A DNA stretch of 64,000 nucleotides from Cryptomeria japonica (GCF_030272615.1 NC_081412.1:549410488-549474487); one strand, 5' to 3'. Counted from the stretch's first letter, positions 10,916-23,356 are shown. Notes: a model not told the origin generated them from the sequence alone. Made by a program: numbers and translations.

Positions 10916-12396
10916 AGTTTTTGAAAATATTTTTCCCAAGACCAGTTTAGCTCTGGATTCTTGTTCCAGTTAATAAAATTTTCTTTTCTAATGGTGATGA
11001 TTTTTAAAACGCTAATCCTTGGTGTTGGATACAGTACTTTGCAAATGTCAAAGCCTACTCAAGGAAAAGCAGAGCCTTCCTCAATTCAGTTAGAGTCCTC
11101 ACCAAACAAGCCATCGATAAAAAAGATGAAGTACAAGTATGATAAATACTTGAACATATATCCAGAAAGCTCAGCTAACTCCAATGTCAAGGAGATAAGG
11201 TATACAAAAATTGGTCATGTGAATATGTAGGAATTCATTAATCAAAACTGAGAAATATCCTTCACACATGTCAAGTTTGATCAAATCAGAGTTGCACAAA
11301 TATGCTTCATTCCTAGTCATAGCTCATGATCCAGATTTTGTAATTGCAGTGGTAGATCATTTTGATCCAAATACAAGACAAGTAAATGATGCCAACCAGA
11401 ATGTTGTTATGACATTAGATAGTGTTTTCTTTAAAAGTGTAGTCAAAGGCTCTCTAGTTGAGGAAGTATCTAACATTACTCAAGAAAGTGCTCAAGAATA
11501 TTTTGAGAAAAATGAAGCAAAGTGTAAGAAATGATCAATACAGTTTTCCTCTCTTCTGCCAGGAGTTCCACCTATTAGACACAATGCACCACTGAGAGGG
11601 GGAGGGGGTGAATCAGTGGTTCTCAAATATTTTCCCTTTACTAAACCTATGTGAGCATAGATCTACCTCAATGCAGAATGACTGGTTAGTGCGGAGACCA
11701 ACACAAATGCAATCACACAAGGGACATCACATAACACTAGCATATATGAGGAAAACCCAAGATGGGAAAAACCTCAGTGAGAAATGTTGTTGGAGTCTAC
11801 TACTCCAATCCAGCCTCACAATGAAAACATAGTTACAAAGTTTAGGGCACCAACCCAATGAGCACAAACCCCTGACTTTAGGGCACTAACCCAAGGAGCT
11901 CTAACCTCTACCTGATTTATGGGCTACAACCCAGAGGAGCTACAACCCCTGCCTTTAGAGCATCTACCCAAGGAGAACCAACCCTTGCACCAACCTACAA
12001 CTTAGTGTTCATAATATAAACATCAAATATATAAGTAGTTATCCTGTTACAAGTGAATCTTGCAACCTTATCATATGTCTTACTCTGCCGATGAGATTCC
12101 TTCTCTGCTACACTGACTCAATCTTCAACTGCTCTCTTCTACTGTTTAACTATTAATGAACTCTACCAGTACACTTATCCTTTTCTTCTACTCTACTGGA
12201 TCTCCACCTTACTCTCTGCTCTTCACCGATATAACACCTTGTCAGTTCTTTGTCTTCCTTCTCTACATCCTCCTTCACTTTTGTTGTGTTGGTATGAACA
12301 CTATGGGTTCTTCTTTCCTACTGGTTGAATGCTTCAACTAGGTTCTCCCTCACTCTCACTCACTTCTCAGATGCTCATCAAGCACTAGGCTGATTT

Positions 12397-13578
12397 TGAT
12401 GAATACTAAGAGGGGGGGTGAATTATTATACAAAAAAACACTGTATTTAAACATTTAAATAGTCTAATAATAAACCGGTAAAATAGTTTAATAAACAAAC
12501 CGGTTAATACATATGCAAACCAAATAGCAAATAAGACATTCACCCATAGAAGCAATAACACCATAACACAAGATATTTGATGTGGAAACCCAAATGGGAA
12601 AAACCATGGTGAGATGAAACTCACAAGTAACTATCTGTAGAATAGGAACCAGACCGGTTAAGGTCAAACCAATTAAGGTCATACAATGTTCATTACTAGA
12701 ACAGACCCTGTTAGGAATCTCAACCTCTTTTAGGAGATAAGTCCGATCAAAGACTACCGTGCTAGAGGATTTTAGATCCACAGATGTGAACCACCTTGTT
12801 ATAGGATTTTACAAAGGCTTCTCTGAGCCTACCCAGTTAAGGGCTTCAAACTTGTCAAAGATGTGAGTAATCAACAAGTGAATGATCTAGAAAATGGCAC
12901 AAGTTGCTTGATTAGATCCACTATGGCTCATAGCTAATGCGTTTCAGCATTACCTCAGTCTTCAGTAATTCTCACTCTGTTACAGCTCACAAACTTGATC
13001 TTCTCAGTTAAGATCGTACTTACAAAAACTCATCAACCACCTTAAACCCTAGCAACAACCTAAAACCCTAGACATGATGTCCTTATAAAGGAATCTGATT
13101 TCATGTCATTCCAATAGGTTTACAATCCAATTTCCCAGGTTTAATGAATCTAGACATACTTGGTAACACGACACAAAAAGCACCGCCAAAGTGTCGACAC
13201 CGTCAAACAATCGGTGGATGGTAATTTATCACAAAATGTCGGTTGGTAACTAATCACAGAGTATTACCAGTTCATACAAAATACCAATTTACACAAAATA
13301 TCGGTTACCGGTTTGACAAAAAATGAAGACTGAGAAATATGTGTTCTGTCACTTTGATCCCTCATACCGCTTGAGATCCTCGAGCCGCTTGCGGTCTTCA
13401 TACCGCTTCAGACAAGTAAACACTTTCTACAAAACATCGATAGTCTAAAGACTATAATGCATCATACCGGTTGGAACAAATTTCAGTTGAGCTTTAACTC
13501 ATACATATAAAAAGTAATCTCAATGTAAGTGTGTGTCCATCAATGACAATCACAACATAATCATCAAAAATGTCAACA
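12397..13578 (-). repeat. 3' LTR of element B (1,182 bp)
   Basis: It runs from TGATGAATACTAAG to TGTCAACA on the plus strand, with the G-run form of the shared C-run module at about 12412-12420. It pairs with 18833-20029. Confidence 0.9.
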
Positions 13579-13859
13579 ATCTCCTTGTTTAGCATTGATG
13601 GCAACACTTAGGAAAAAAAAATTGACTTCTAAGTGTTTTACAACAAAATCATGCCATAAGCAAAATTGCTCCCACTAAGCATATACACTATCCATTTTCA
13701 AACAATACAATGTATAGCTATTTGCTTACAGAGATAGACATGAAGATATACAAAGCATACATCAAAAATTTTAAATACCAGAATACTTCTCCCCCTTTGC
13801 CAACAATGACAAAGTACAGCTAAACAACCCCTGTTTTCATTTGGTATTAAAATAATAAG
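13579..13859 (-). promoter_or_regulatory. Polypurine tract region of element B
   Basis: On the minus strand AACAAGGAGAT directly precedes the 3' LTR. A second purine tract, GGCAAAGGGGGAGAAG, lies about 200 bp upstream (about 13789-13804). The stretch between has no reading frame of note. Paired tracts recur in A, C and H. Confidence 0.7.
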
Positions 13860-16800
13860 AGTTTATGACAATAAAGAATAAAACTTGTCAAAAACTGATT
13901 TAAAGTCCTGTAAAAATTGCTTAATGGATAAGGACCATGACTCAAGTAGGGAGATAGCCACTTCTTTCTTTGTCTACATCTGGGAGACCTGTTCTTCTAT
14001 GGTGTCTATTGTGCTCATCTCTTGAGTCACCGTTAAGGCATCTAGATTGAGATAGCATTTCTGAAGTATTTGCAGGCGTGGGAGTAGAACTAGTTGTAGT
14101 TCCTCCAAATCTCATGTCTGGTTGCTGATCTTGAGCTCTATTCTTGTAGACTGGATATGAAACCGGTGAACGGTTTGCCCATAAGCTATGAAAGAGTCAT
14201 ATGGCAGCTTGAAGGTGCTCATGTATAACTACAAGTCAGATTGTAGCTTTTGCTTCTATACAAGCACGTCATCATAGAAGAGATGGGGTTGGTAAATCTT
14301 ACTAAGTAGTAGATTCCCCTCATCCAGAGAATCCCTTATATCTTTTTGAGCTTTTTGTAGATCGGACCGGAGCTCATTTAGCTTCTTCACCAGGGCAATG
14401 TTCAAAGCCTTTTGATGCTCTTTCTTGGCATTTGCCTCTGCTACCACTTCTAGGCTCTGCACCTGATCATCCACTACGGTGCATAGGAGCTTCAATTGTG
14501 CCAGTGATGAATCAGTATTGGGGAGATCAGTGTCGAGTATCAAACCGGTAAGAGTTTCCACCGCAGCTTGGATCACATCTTGCTCCTTCTTCCTCCTTAT
14601 CACTTCAAGGCATTCTTGAGCAACCTTAATGCTCTATTGCAGCTCCATTTCATTTGCAGACTGGAGGTCAATAGGACTGGTGAGGTCAGCCAATTTGGCT
14701 TGACTACCAGTTGCCTTTGGAGTCTCCATCTGAGTTCTTTTTGCCACTTCTACTTTCTCTTCTTCCTTCTTTTCCTTCTCCACTTCTTTTCTCTTTTCCT
14801 CTTCCTTTTCCTCCTTTGCTTTCTTCTTCTCTGCTTCTTTCCACTTCTCCTCTTCCTTTTCTTCCTCTACTTTCTTTTTCTCTTCTTTTTTCCGCTTCTC
14901 CCCTTCCTTTTCTTCCTCTGCTTTTTTCTTCTCTGCTTCTTTCCACATCTCCTCTTCCTTTTCTTCCTCTGCTTTCTTCTTCTCTACTTCTTTACGCTTC
15001 TCCTCTTCCTTTTCTTCCTCTGCTTCTCTCCCCTTCTCCTCTTCCTTTTCTTCCTCTACTTTCTTCTGCTTCTCCTCTAGTTTTTCCTGCTTCTCCTATT
15101 CTATTTCTTCTAATGGCATACCCTAAGCAACATCCTCTACATGTAGAGCGTCAACATCAATAGTGTCTATAGGTTCAATAACTGGGTTTCCTTCATTATC
15201 AAACACTTCATCTGGTTTTGTTATTGTCGGTTCTTGCTCAACCTTCTTGTTGGCTTGAAGCACTTTGTGAGTATGTATAGCAGTTGTCATATGTAGATGA
15301 GTGTCCTTTTCAACATCATCAATTCTCCCTTCTAATAACCAGATTCTTCTCCTTCTAGTGAAGAAGAGTCCTTTATTTTGATTGATGACTTCAAATAGCT
15401 CAGAATTTGACAAGTCAGGAAAGTGTTGGGCAAAAACTTTCTCCCTTTTTTCATGTTCCTTTTCTACGGCAATGCACCATTTATTGTCTAAAGACTTTTA
15501 TAAAGAATCCAGAATCTCAGATCTAATTTCTAAAGGCGACCAGTCATTAGTACACAAATACTTAATAATTTCCTTTTCAACTTCTTCCTTTTCTTCATCA
15601 TTCAAATCATCAAAATGATCTAATAAATCATTCAATAACTTTCTCCTAATATTTTTAATAGTTCTTTGACAATGTGTCAAAGGTTTGTAGGAAGAAATGT
15701 TAATATTTACCGGTGCAGATGATGTCGGTTCATTCTTTGTCTTTTTCCTTGTTTGCCTTGTCTTCTTGGGTTTTTCTTTAGACATAGTTTCTTCTGAGTC
15801 CGGTGAATTGTTCTTTATCTTCCTCTTTTTCTTGAAGACTTTGGCAAGTGTTGCTTCCGATTTCTTCTTTGTAGGTGACCGCTTGGTCACTTTGGGACTT
15901 GATGGAGTAACCAGTGCAAATGCTGAAGGCACTGCCTTCCCTTTCTTTACTGAGGGTTCTTTAACCAGTGTCATGCTTTCTAGATAGGTGTCGGTTCTCT
16001 TTGCCTTCAGATCAAGAGGTGAGGCAAGTCCGGCATATCATACATCACCTCATAGCCCATAGGCTCCACTTCATCCTATTTGGGCTCAATGGCCTCCATT
16101 ATGCATTCATCCACTTTGATGATAAAGCAGATGTCCTCTTCATATTTCTTGACAATGTCACTGGATATCCTCATCCTTAGGCTCATCTTGCTTCTAAACT
16201 CATCAAAGTACTTGTTCATAACTTCAAGGTAACTGGTTCCAACTTCTTGCAGGCTTTCTTTGATCTGCTTGGTAACCAGTTGGTCAGCAAACCACTGAAT
16301 ATCTCCAATTCCTAGGAAATAACCTCGGAAGTAGAAGAATAAACCTACCAGTAGTTGACCAAACTTAAGCTTCAATGCATTATCCTGATTGATTTATTTG
16401 AGATTTAATAGAAGTTGTCTTTGCATGCAGGTGCTTAGATCAAACGATGCATCTTCCTTGATCATCCTGTAAGCAGCATTTACCACTGTAGCAGATACAG
16501 AGTTAATTCTACTAGCATGAAAAGTCTAGTATCCTATCACCATACATGCATATTTCACCAGGTCATCCTTGATGGAATTGACAGTCATTCCTCATGAGTC
16601 GCTCACTGAACTAGTGAGCTTGGTCATCTCGGTCTTGATGACCTTCCTCAAGGTTGGTACTTCACCGACGTTGCAGAAACTGGTGACAGCATGAATAGCT
16701 TGTGGTGTGATATCATGTGTTCTCTCAAGATACATCTTGTCACCATAAACTCTGCTCAAAATGATTCGAATGTGGGCATCTGTGAAATCCTCTAGGAAGT

Positions 16801-17062
16801 AAACCGCATTGTGAAGCTTCTTCTTCTCCAAGATGCTATACTCTAGTTTGATCTTTTTATCTTTCCCACAGAATAGACCTAGCTGAGAATGGATTGCAAG
16901 AGACCCTAGGTCTTCAATTTTACAATCTATGTAATCAAAAATGCCTTCTTCCACTATTACACTAGTAGGTACTTGAGATAGGGCATTGTATTTGGACTTA
17001 TGTTGAATGAAATTCATAGAATCGATAGGTGTACTAGAGCTAGCATGAGATGCGGAAGCCAT
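13860..17062 (-). pseudogene. ORF2 of element B: large charged protein of unknown function
   Basis: It starts at ATG 17062-17060 (MASASHASSS) and can be followed about 1,050 codons to about 13860. Order: a globular N-terminal region; a conserved block KYEEDICFIIKVDECIMEA near 16110; and a Lys/Arg-rich segment (about 15780-15970). Next is DHFDDLNDEEKEEVEKEI near 15570, then a Glu/Lys repeat region (14745-15110), then a coiled coil (14256-14600). One frameshift lies between about 15974 and 16080, with stops near 16591, 16375, 15497, 15122, 14633 and 14255. Corresponding blocks in the same order occur in element H (54783-57939), so this is a shared gene of the family and not noise. I recognise no enzymatic motif. 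It occupies the place where pol should be. Protein-protein or structural roles are possible. Confidence 0.7.
14745..15110 (-). repeat. Glu/Lys coding tandem repeat in ORF2 of B
   Basis: Roughly six degenerate units of about 60 bp encode variants of EKKKAEEEKEEEKWKEA, a highly charged helix. The plus strand is a CTTCCT-rich tract. Its long open frames there are translation artefacts of the repeat. Confidence 0.85.
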
Positions 17063-17504
17063 GATAAAATAGAAAACTCAAGGAATACCTTTTGAAAATT
17101 GATAATTTAGGGCTTGCAAATTCCACCTCACCTCACACTTCATCGATTGTTGAATCACCGCTTTGAGTTCTTCTCTTGACCGTTTGATATTTTCTTTTGA
17201 ATCTTCTTCGAGGTTTTGAAATTTCTTTGAATCGCAACACAAATCACTTTTCTTCGCTCTGCACTTGAAAAGCTTCTTCACTCAAAAAATGATAGTGAGA
17301 AATGATTTAAAAATTCCTTTTATGCATATTCCTCACCTACCGTAATTAATGCTCCACCATTAGGGCGTAAACCCTAATTTGCCTTTTACCATTTCCGGTC
17401 TTCTACCAAATGATAGGTATTACATACCGGTTAAGGTCTTTTACCGATGCAAACTAGGGGTTCGAAACATTTCACTATTTGCTCCTCCTAAGCTTTTCTG
17501 ATGC
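17063..17504 (-). promoter_or_regulatory. Leader or possible internal promoter ahead of ORF2 of B
   Basis: About 440 bp separate the zinc-knuckle ORF from the ORF2 start. Minus-strand features include a TATA-like GCATAAAAGG near 17316-17325, AAACCCTAATT near 17370, and AAAAGGTATTCC about 30 bp before the ATG. The corresponding gap in H (57940-58290) has a similar layout, including CAGGTATT just before its ATG. A separate transcript or a spliced leader is possible but unproven. Confidence 0.4.
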
Positions 17505-18800
17505 TTAGTTTGTTGATTCCATGATTTCCACACTAGGTGCAGAAACCGGTTCTTCTTGCAACATTGTTGGTTTGTTCTTCCAAGTTTTGTTCATATCCAC
17601 TTGAATGGTTTCAATATCAATTTTTCCTTCTGGAGTGACTGGTATATCATCCAATATACTCTTTCTACTTCTATATAATCTTGCTGAATGACCCGGTTTG
17701 TTACAATGATAGCAAACCATTCCAGGTGCTCTCCAAGGTCCATTATTCATGTTTCCATTCTTCCTTCTACATGTTGTAGTAGTGTGACCATGACCATGGC
17801 AAATTCAACAGTTTTCTCTCCATCTGGTTGCCACTTGATACCCACCGCTACCTGATTGATGATTATAGGTATTAAACCGGTTGGGGTTTTGGTTCACAAA
17901 AGATTCCGGACCAACTCCTTGAGTCCTCTGAGGATATCTTCCAGTGTTGTTCATAATAGACCTATATTTAGATGCTTTATGCCCAAAATTGTTGCATGCA
18001 TAACAATTACCATTGAACTTATTGGATCTAGGTACATTGTTTATAAAGTAAGGAAAATTATTATAGGCTTTGCTCCTACATACATTGGCAGTATGTCCTT
18101 CATTAAGACAGTTAAAGCAAACAGGTTTGAATTTTTGCTTACCTTTACCTTTGAATGTCAATTGCTTCTTTAATGCTTCAGCATTTGTACCTAAGGTCTC
18201 ACCTTCCTCATGACCAGAGAAACCAAGTCCATTGGTATTCTTCACTGGTTTGGCCAATTCAAGCTTTTTCTCTAGCTTAACAGTACTCTTGTTGAACTTA
18301 GCAAGTATTTCCTTTGACTTAGAGAGTTCTTTGGAAATAGCAGCATTTGTCTCCATCAAGTTTGCATTCTCAGAGATGGCTATGTTCAGTTCACCTTGTA
18401 CTTCTTCTTTTTCCATTCTGCTCTCATGAAGGTGAGTAGTAAGTGCATTGATCTCTTGCTTCAACTTGGAGATCTCATGATCTTTGTCCTTCACCAGATC
18501 TTCAACTTTCCTCCGGTTCTCAAGCTCTTGACACATTCGGATAGTCAGTCCTTCCAACTCCTTTCTTAGGTTGGAGTTTCATTCATTCAACTTTTCTACT
18601 TCTTGAATTAGCGCTTCCATATCTGCTTCATTAGAAGAACTATTTTCAGATAGCTCCATCATTTTTCCAACATGTTCTCTCCTTTTTGCCTGAGAGTCCT
18701 TATATTTTACCATGAGTTCATCATAGGCTTGCTCAAACTGAGTGAGTCAGTGAGTAAGTTCCCTCACAGTGTATTCCCCCATATCTCTTTCCAAGTGATT
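17505..18800 (-). pseudogene. Coiled-coil and four-zinc-knuckle protein of element B
   Basis: It follows the PBS and encodes a coiled coil (18230-18790, leucine-rich heptads with Glu/Lys), then four CCHC-type nucleic-acid-binding knuckles. These are CFNCLNEGHTANVC (about 18085-18126), CYACNNFGHKASKY (about 17960-18003), an ICHGHGHTTTTC unit near 17790 and CYHCNKPGHSARLY near 17690. Two have lost the last Cys to Tyr. No N-terminal copia capsid domain precedes it. It looks like the C-terminal half of a Sirevirus Gag (compare element G). Stops occur near 18580, 18750 and 17804. Its role would be RNA binding or recruitment into helper particles. Confidence 0.75.
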
Positions 18801-18817
18801 AGACTTATAGAAAGATT

Positions 18818-18832
18818 GGCTCTAATACAAAT
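18818..18832 (-). other. Primer binding site of element B (mutated)
   Basis: The minus strand reads ATTTGTATTAGAGCC immediately after the 5' LTR, against the tRNA-Met site TGGTATCAGAGCC: two mismatches. Confidence 0.75.
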
Positions 18833-20029
18833 TGATGAATACTAAGAGGGGGGGTGAGTTAGTATACAGAAAAACACTGTATTTAAACACTTAAATAGTC
18901 TAATAATAAACTGGTAAAACAGTTTAATAAACAAACTGGTTAATACACATGCAAACCAAATAGCAAATAAGACATTCACCCACAGAAGCAATAACACCAT
19001 AACACAAGATATTTGACGTGGAAACCCAAATGGGAAAAACCACGGTGAGATGAAACTCACAAGTAACTATTTGCAGAATAGGAACCAGACTGGTTAAGGT
19101 CGGACTGGTTAAGGTCAGACCGATTAAGGTCATACAATGTTCATTACCAGAACAAATCCTATTAGGAATCTCAACCTTTGTTAGGAGATAAGTCCGATCA
19201 AAGACTACCTTGCTAGAGGATTTTAGATCCACAGATGTGAAAAACCTTGTTAGAGGATTTTACAAAGGCTTCTCTGAGCCTACTCGGTTAAGGGTTTCAA
19301 ACTTGTCAAAGATGTGAGTAATCAACAAGTGAATGATCTAGAAAATGGCACAGGTTGCTTGATTAGATCCACTATGGCTCATAGCTAATGCATTTTAGCA
19401 TTACTTCAGTCTTTAGTAATTCTCACTCTGTTACAGCTCACAAACTTGATCTTCTCAGTTAAGATCGTACTTACAAAAAATCATCAACCACCTTAAAACC
19501 TAGCAACAACCTAAAACCCTAAACATCATGTACTTATAAAGGAATTTGATTTCATGTCGGTCTAATAGGTTTACAATCCAATTTCCTAGGTTCAATGAAT
19601 CAAGACATACTTGGTAACATGACACAAAAAGCATTGCCAGAGTGTCAGCACCGTCAAACAATCAGTGAATGGTAACTTATCACAAAATGTCGATTGGTAA
19701 CTCATCACAGAGTATTATCAGTTCATACAAAATACCAATTTACACAAAATACTGGTTGCCGATTTGACAAAAAATGAATACTGGGAAATATGTGTTGTGC
19801 TGCTTTGATCCCTCGTATCGCTTGAGATCCTCGAACCACTTGGGGTCTACATACCGCTTCAGATAGGTAAACACTTTCTGCAAAACACCGAGAGTCTAAA
19901 GACTATAATGCATCATACCGGTTGGAACAAATTCCAATTGAGTTTTAACTCATACATATAAAAAGTAATATCAATGTAAGTGTGTGTCCATCAATGACAA
20001 TCACAACATAATCATCAAAAATGCCAACA
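18833..20029 (-). repeat. 5' LTR of element B (1,197 bp)
   Basis: It starts TGATGAATACTAAG and ends ATGCCAACA on the plus strand. It carries the G-run module at about 18846-18854. It adjoins the PBS, which fixes the element's orientation as minus. Confidence 0.9.
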
Positions 20030-21604
20030 TATTTTCTCTTACCTGCAGAAGTATCATGCTTCGTAGTAGCATAATATTCTTCTATTACAGTAGCTTCTAA
20101 TAAAGTCTTTTGCCTTCATCTTTATAGACTAGTTTCCTGCCAAAAGACCATTTCAAAAATCAAGTAGTTAGGGTTTCTTCACCACTCTCGAGGAAAAACC
20201 AAATCCAATTAGATCCTATCCAATTTGATCTTTCAGATAGCCAGTCTATACAACTCCATCATTTACGTACCTCCTGGATCACGCCTTCCATCTCTAGTGA
20301 TCTACTTTTTATCCTAACAGCAGATCTCTTGGTCAAAACACACATGGTCCATCGTGTTGTTTCCTTCACTACCTTGATCTCCTCAATCGTTCTTAGCTAG
20401 CTCATAGTTGTCCTTTAGACCTTGAGCCACAAACCCCTACAACATGTCCCATGATTTGTGGGAACATCTATTAATTTCGACCAACTCTACACCTACCTCG
20501 TCGATGTACATTCCATCTTTATCTAATGTAGGTTCGCCACCTCATGCAGGTTTTCTATTTCATCCTCTCATGGCATCACTCTCAATATCCACCTCATCAC
20601 ATTGTTCTATCAGTTTATGCCTAGTCACCGAACATTCAAATAACCGGTTCCATCTACCAATAATCAAACCCTTCTAGCATATGACACCTTGCTAGTTGTC
20701 CTTCTTGTCATGACCTTTCTTAATCTATTGGTGTAACCCTCAAACCAGTCATCAGACATGACAGACCTATGCATGCACATTCCTATCAATTATTTGCACC
20801 TTGTCCATATTAACGATGGACTTAAATACCAGTTACCACTCTTGATGACACCATGTCATCAACCTTCACAAGACTCCATCTTTAATCAGTTCAATGTATT
20901 TCTGACTACATCTACTTAGCCTTACCTTTTCCCTGATCAATTTTGTTCATTCCTCTACTATTTTTTCAAGGTGACAAACACTTCTCACCTCCTCTAAACT
21001 GGTATCTCAACATGCCTTCTTTGTCATTCCTGATCTCATGTACTTAAGGAATTCCCTCAATTCACCGGTGGATATGATGTGAGCCTTCAAGTACTTGCCT
21101 TTACCTCTTCATACTTATGCACACAGTGCATAATAAGAGATCATCTCTACTTACCAGTGGAGTGACACCTTATCTTCTACATCGTGCAATGTACTCAAGT
21201 CGCTTCCGTGTTTGTGCAACATCTCTTCAAACAGGCACATGAGATCTGATGTGAGCACATTCACTGTGAGCCATAGCTTCTCATGATGATTGCATCTTTA
21301 TCATAAACACCATCCAAACACCCTGCTCATTGTCAATAATCCATTTTCCAGTTGACATACTTTCCTTGTCGGGGATACACTATATCTGTATTTATAACCT
21401 TACCATTCCATCCACACAAGATAGGCACTAACTTATGTATCGGTGTCACTAGTGATCACTCTTTCTTATCATACTGGTGTTCTGCAATGCAAGGTGATAT
21501 CAAAGATATCACATCATGTACTCCTCCATATAAGTATTGCACAACCATCTCTTCTACCGGTAGTTATCCCATACGGATTGACATCAATGACAACACAATG
21601 CCAA

Positions 21605-21780
21605 CAATCTCCCCCTTTGGTATTGATGTCAACACATGTAGTATCCGGCATACTACATAGTCTCTCTCCCCCTTTACTATGATCCATGGATTCACACACA
21701 TGTAGTATGCAGTATACTATAGAATCCTTCTCCCCCTTTGACAACAATGAAAAAGGGTACTATCAAGATATCATTCCTCC
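21605..21780 (-). promoter_or_regulatory. Polypurine tract region of element A
   Basis: The minus strand has ACCAAAGGGGGAGAT directly before the 3' LTR (about 21605-21619). Further tracts are AAAGGGGGAGAGAG near 21663-21676 and GTCAAAGGGGGAGAAGG near 21727-21743. Element C inserted just beyond this region, at 21781. Confidence 0.75.
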
Positions 21781-23342
21781 TATTGGCATTATAACAAACA
21801 AAGGGAGATTGTTGGCATTCCAATTACAATAAGAGATTGTTGGCATTTCAATAAGGATATTGAGAAGGTTGTTGGTGATTATGGATATAACTAATTAAGG
21901 ATGTTTACTATCTCAATATTATTATTTTGTCATTGATGTCAAGAAATTGATTTTCTAATTCAGTATGGTGTTGCCATATCTTAAGAAGTATGTTTTGAAG
22001 AGAATTAAGATGTCGGTAAAAGACACAGAAAGAATGTGATGAATAAGGGGAGGAATAAGTTATTCAATTGGCAACTATTACCGAGTTAGACAATGATGAG
22101 ATCATGATGTTTAGATTGTTTTGATATCCTACATATGTTGTTGATTGTAAGGTTAATACTATACTATGTTACCGAGCAAAGAACCTAGTCGATAAACCCT
22201 AAGGAGCCTAGTCGGTAAACCCTAAGGAGCCTAGTCGGTAAACCCTAAGGTTATCGCTATCGGTTAATGAAGGTGGAATGTCTACTGAGTGAAGTTTAGT
22301 ATTCATGGAGTTGCAACCGAGTAATAACATAATGCATTGAATGAATAAAAGTGTTATTTAATGATGGAAGCTAATGAGCTGGTTATGATTAACTGATTGA
22401 TACAATGTGTATGAAGTTTGTTAAGAATCTATGGCAATGAAAGATCGGTAGGAAGATCTACAGCTTAGATTGAACTGCAATACCTTAGCACAAGTTCCAA
22501 GAAATGTATACAAGTTCCAAGGAAAGGTAAAACATTTTCAGATCGAAGGATACATTGAACCTAGTCAAGTTTGAAGATCTGATGGCTATGATTGATCATG
22601 GGAAATGTGATCAAGGAGATTAAGCAGTTAGCAAATTGTTTATAAATAAGGAATTGTTGATAAACAATGTATGTGGGCAAATGTAAGCATAGGGATGCTA
22701 CATAGTGATTACCAAGCACTGAAGCTTGAAGATTTGTTTGATTAACAGAGTATAGAGCCCAGCAGAGGGACAAGATAAGTCCTATGACTAGATTATATTG
22801 AGAAAATAAGAATCTGCTTTAGCATTTTTAGATGTGAAGTTGCAGATATATTTTTATTACTGTTATTTTGTGAAGTAACAGAAAATCTCTTAATCAAGTG
22901 GACTTAACAGTCTTATTTGTAAAACCCTCTAGCAAGGTGACATTCTGATTGAGTGTTTGAAATCCTTTGACAAGGTCACTTCTAACAAGGTGAAGATCCT
23001 AACAGATCTGAGGGAAATCCCTTAATCGGGTCACATCTAGCAATATGTTTGTAATCTTTAACAAGATTTGCTTTTAACCGAGCATACTCTAGAAGAGTAT
23101 ATTTCTTAGTGGGTCTGAAAACCCATAGTGGTTTTTCCCTATTTGGGTTTCCACGTTAAATCTAGTGTTATATGTTTTGTGATCTTATTTGTTTATGAGT
23201 CTGCATGCTTTACTGTTTTTCTGATAAGGTTACCGAGGTTGAATTTGTTGTTTTTACGGAAGATTAAGTTTGTATGATTCATCCCCCCCTCTCATCTTGT
23301 TAGCTTGGCATCTGTACTAAACATTTAGTATCAAAACTATCA
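21781..23342 (+). repeat. 5' LTR of element C (1,562 bp)
   Basis: It starts TATTGGCATTATAAC (TG mutated to TA) and ends AACTATCA. It has three tandem copies of a 23-bp unit at 22182-22250, and the C-run module near 23281-23295. It exceeds the 3' LTR by 59 bp, exactly one 23-bp unit plus a 36-bp deletion in the 3' copy. Confidence 0.95.
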
Positions 23343-23356
23343 ATTGGTATTAGAGC
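23343..23356 (+). other. Primer binding site of element C
   Basis: ATTGGTATTAGAGC directly follows the LTR and matches the initiator tRNA-Met site with one mismatch. Confidence 0.88.

Larger units (their letters stand above)
12397..20029 (-). mobile_element. Element B: pol-less LTR element with zinc-knuckle protein and large ORF2
   Basis: 7,633 bp, inserted in A's 3' LTR. LTRs at 18833-20029 (5') and 12397-13578 (3') are about 95% identical over the stretch compared. Flanks are GATTT (12392-12396) and TATTT (20030-20034), one mismatch, and the uninterrupted counterpart in A's other LTR (near 33263) confirms the insertion point. Between the LTRs are a mutated PBS, a coiled-coil and zinc-knuckle ORF, a 440-bp leader, a large ORF2 and a PPT. 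No protease, integrase, RT or RNase H and no copia capsid signature were seen. It is related to element H. Confidence 0.87.
11573..21604 (-). repeat. 3' LTR of element A (interrupted by B)
   Basis: Pieces 11573-12396 and 20035-21604 together make about 2,394 bp. The terminal TG has become TA at 11573. The other end reads TGCCAACA, next to the polypurine tract. It matches the 5' LTR at 32457-38549 at roughly 87-92% in stretches compared by eye. Confidence 0.85.

Noticed and set aside
14568-15163. Long plus-strand open frames rich in Leu, Phe, Pro and Ser
   Set aside because: They are the complement of the Glu/Lys coding repeat of B's ORF2 and have no family match.
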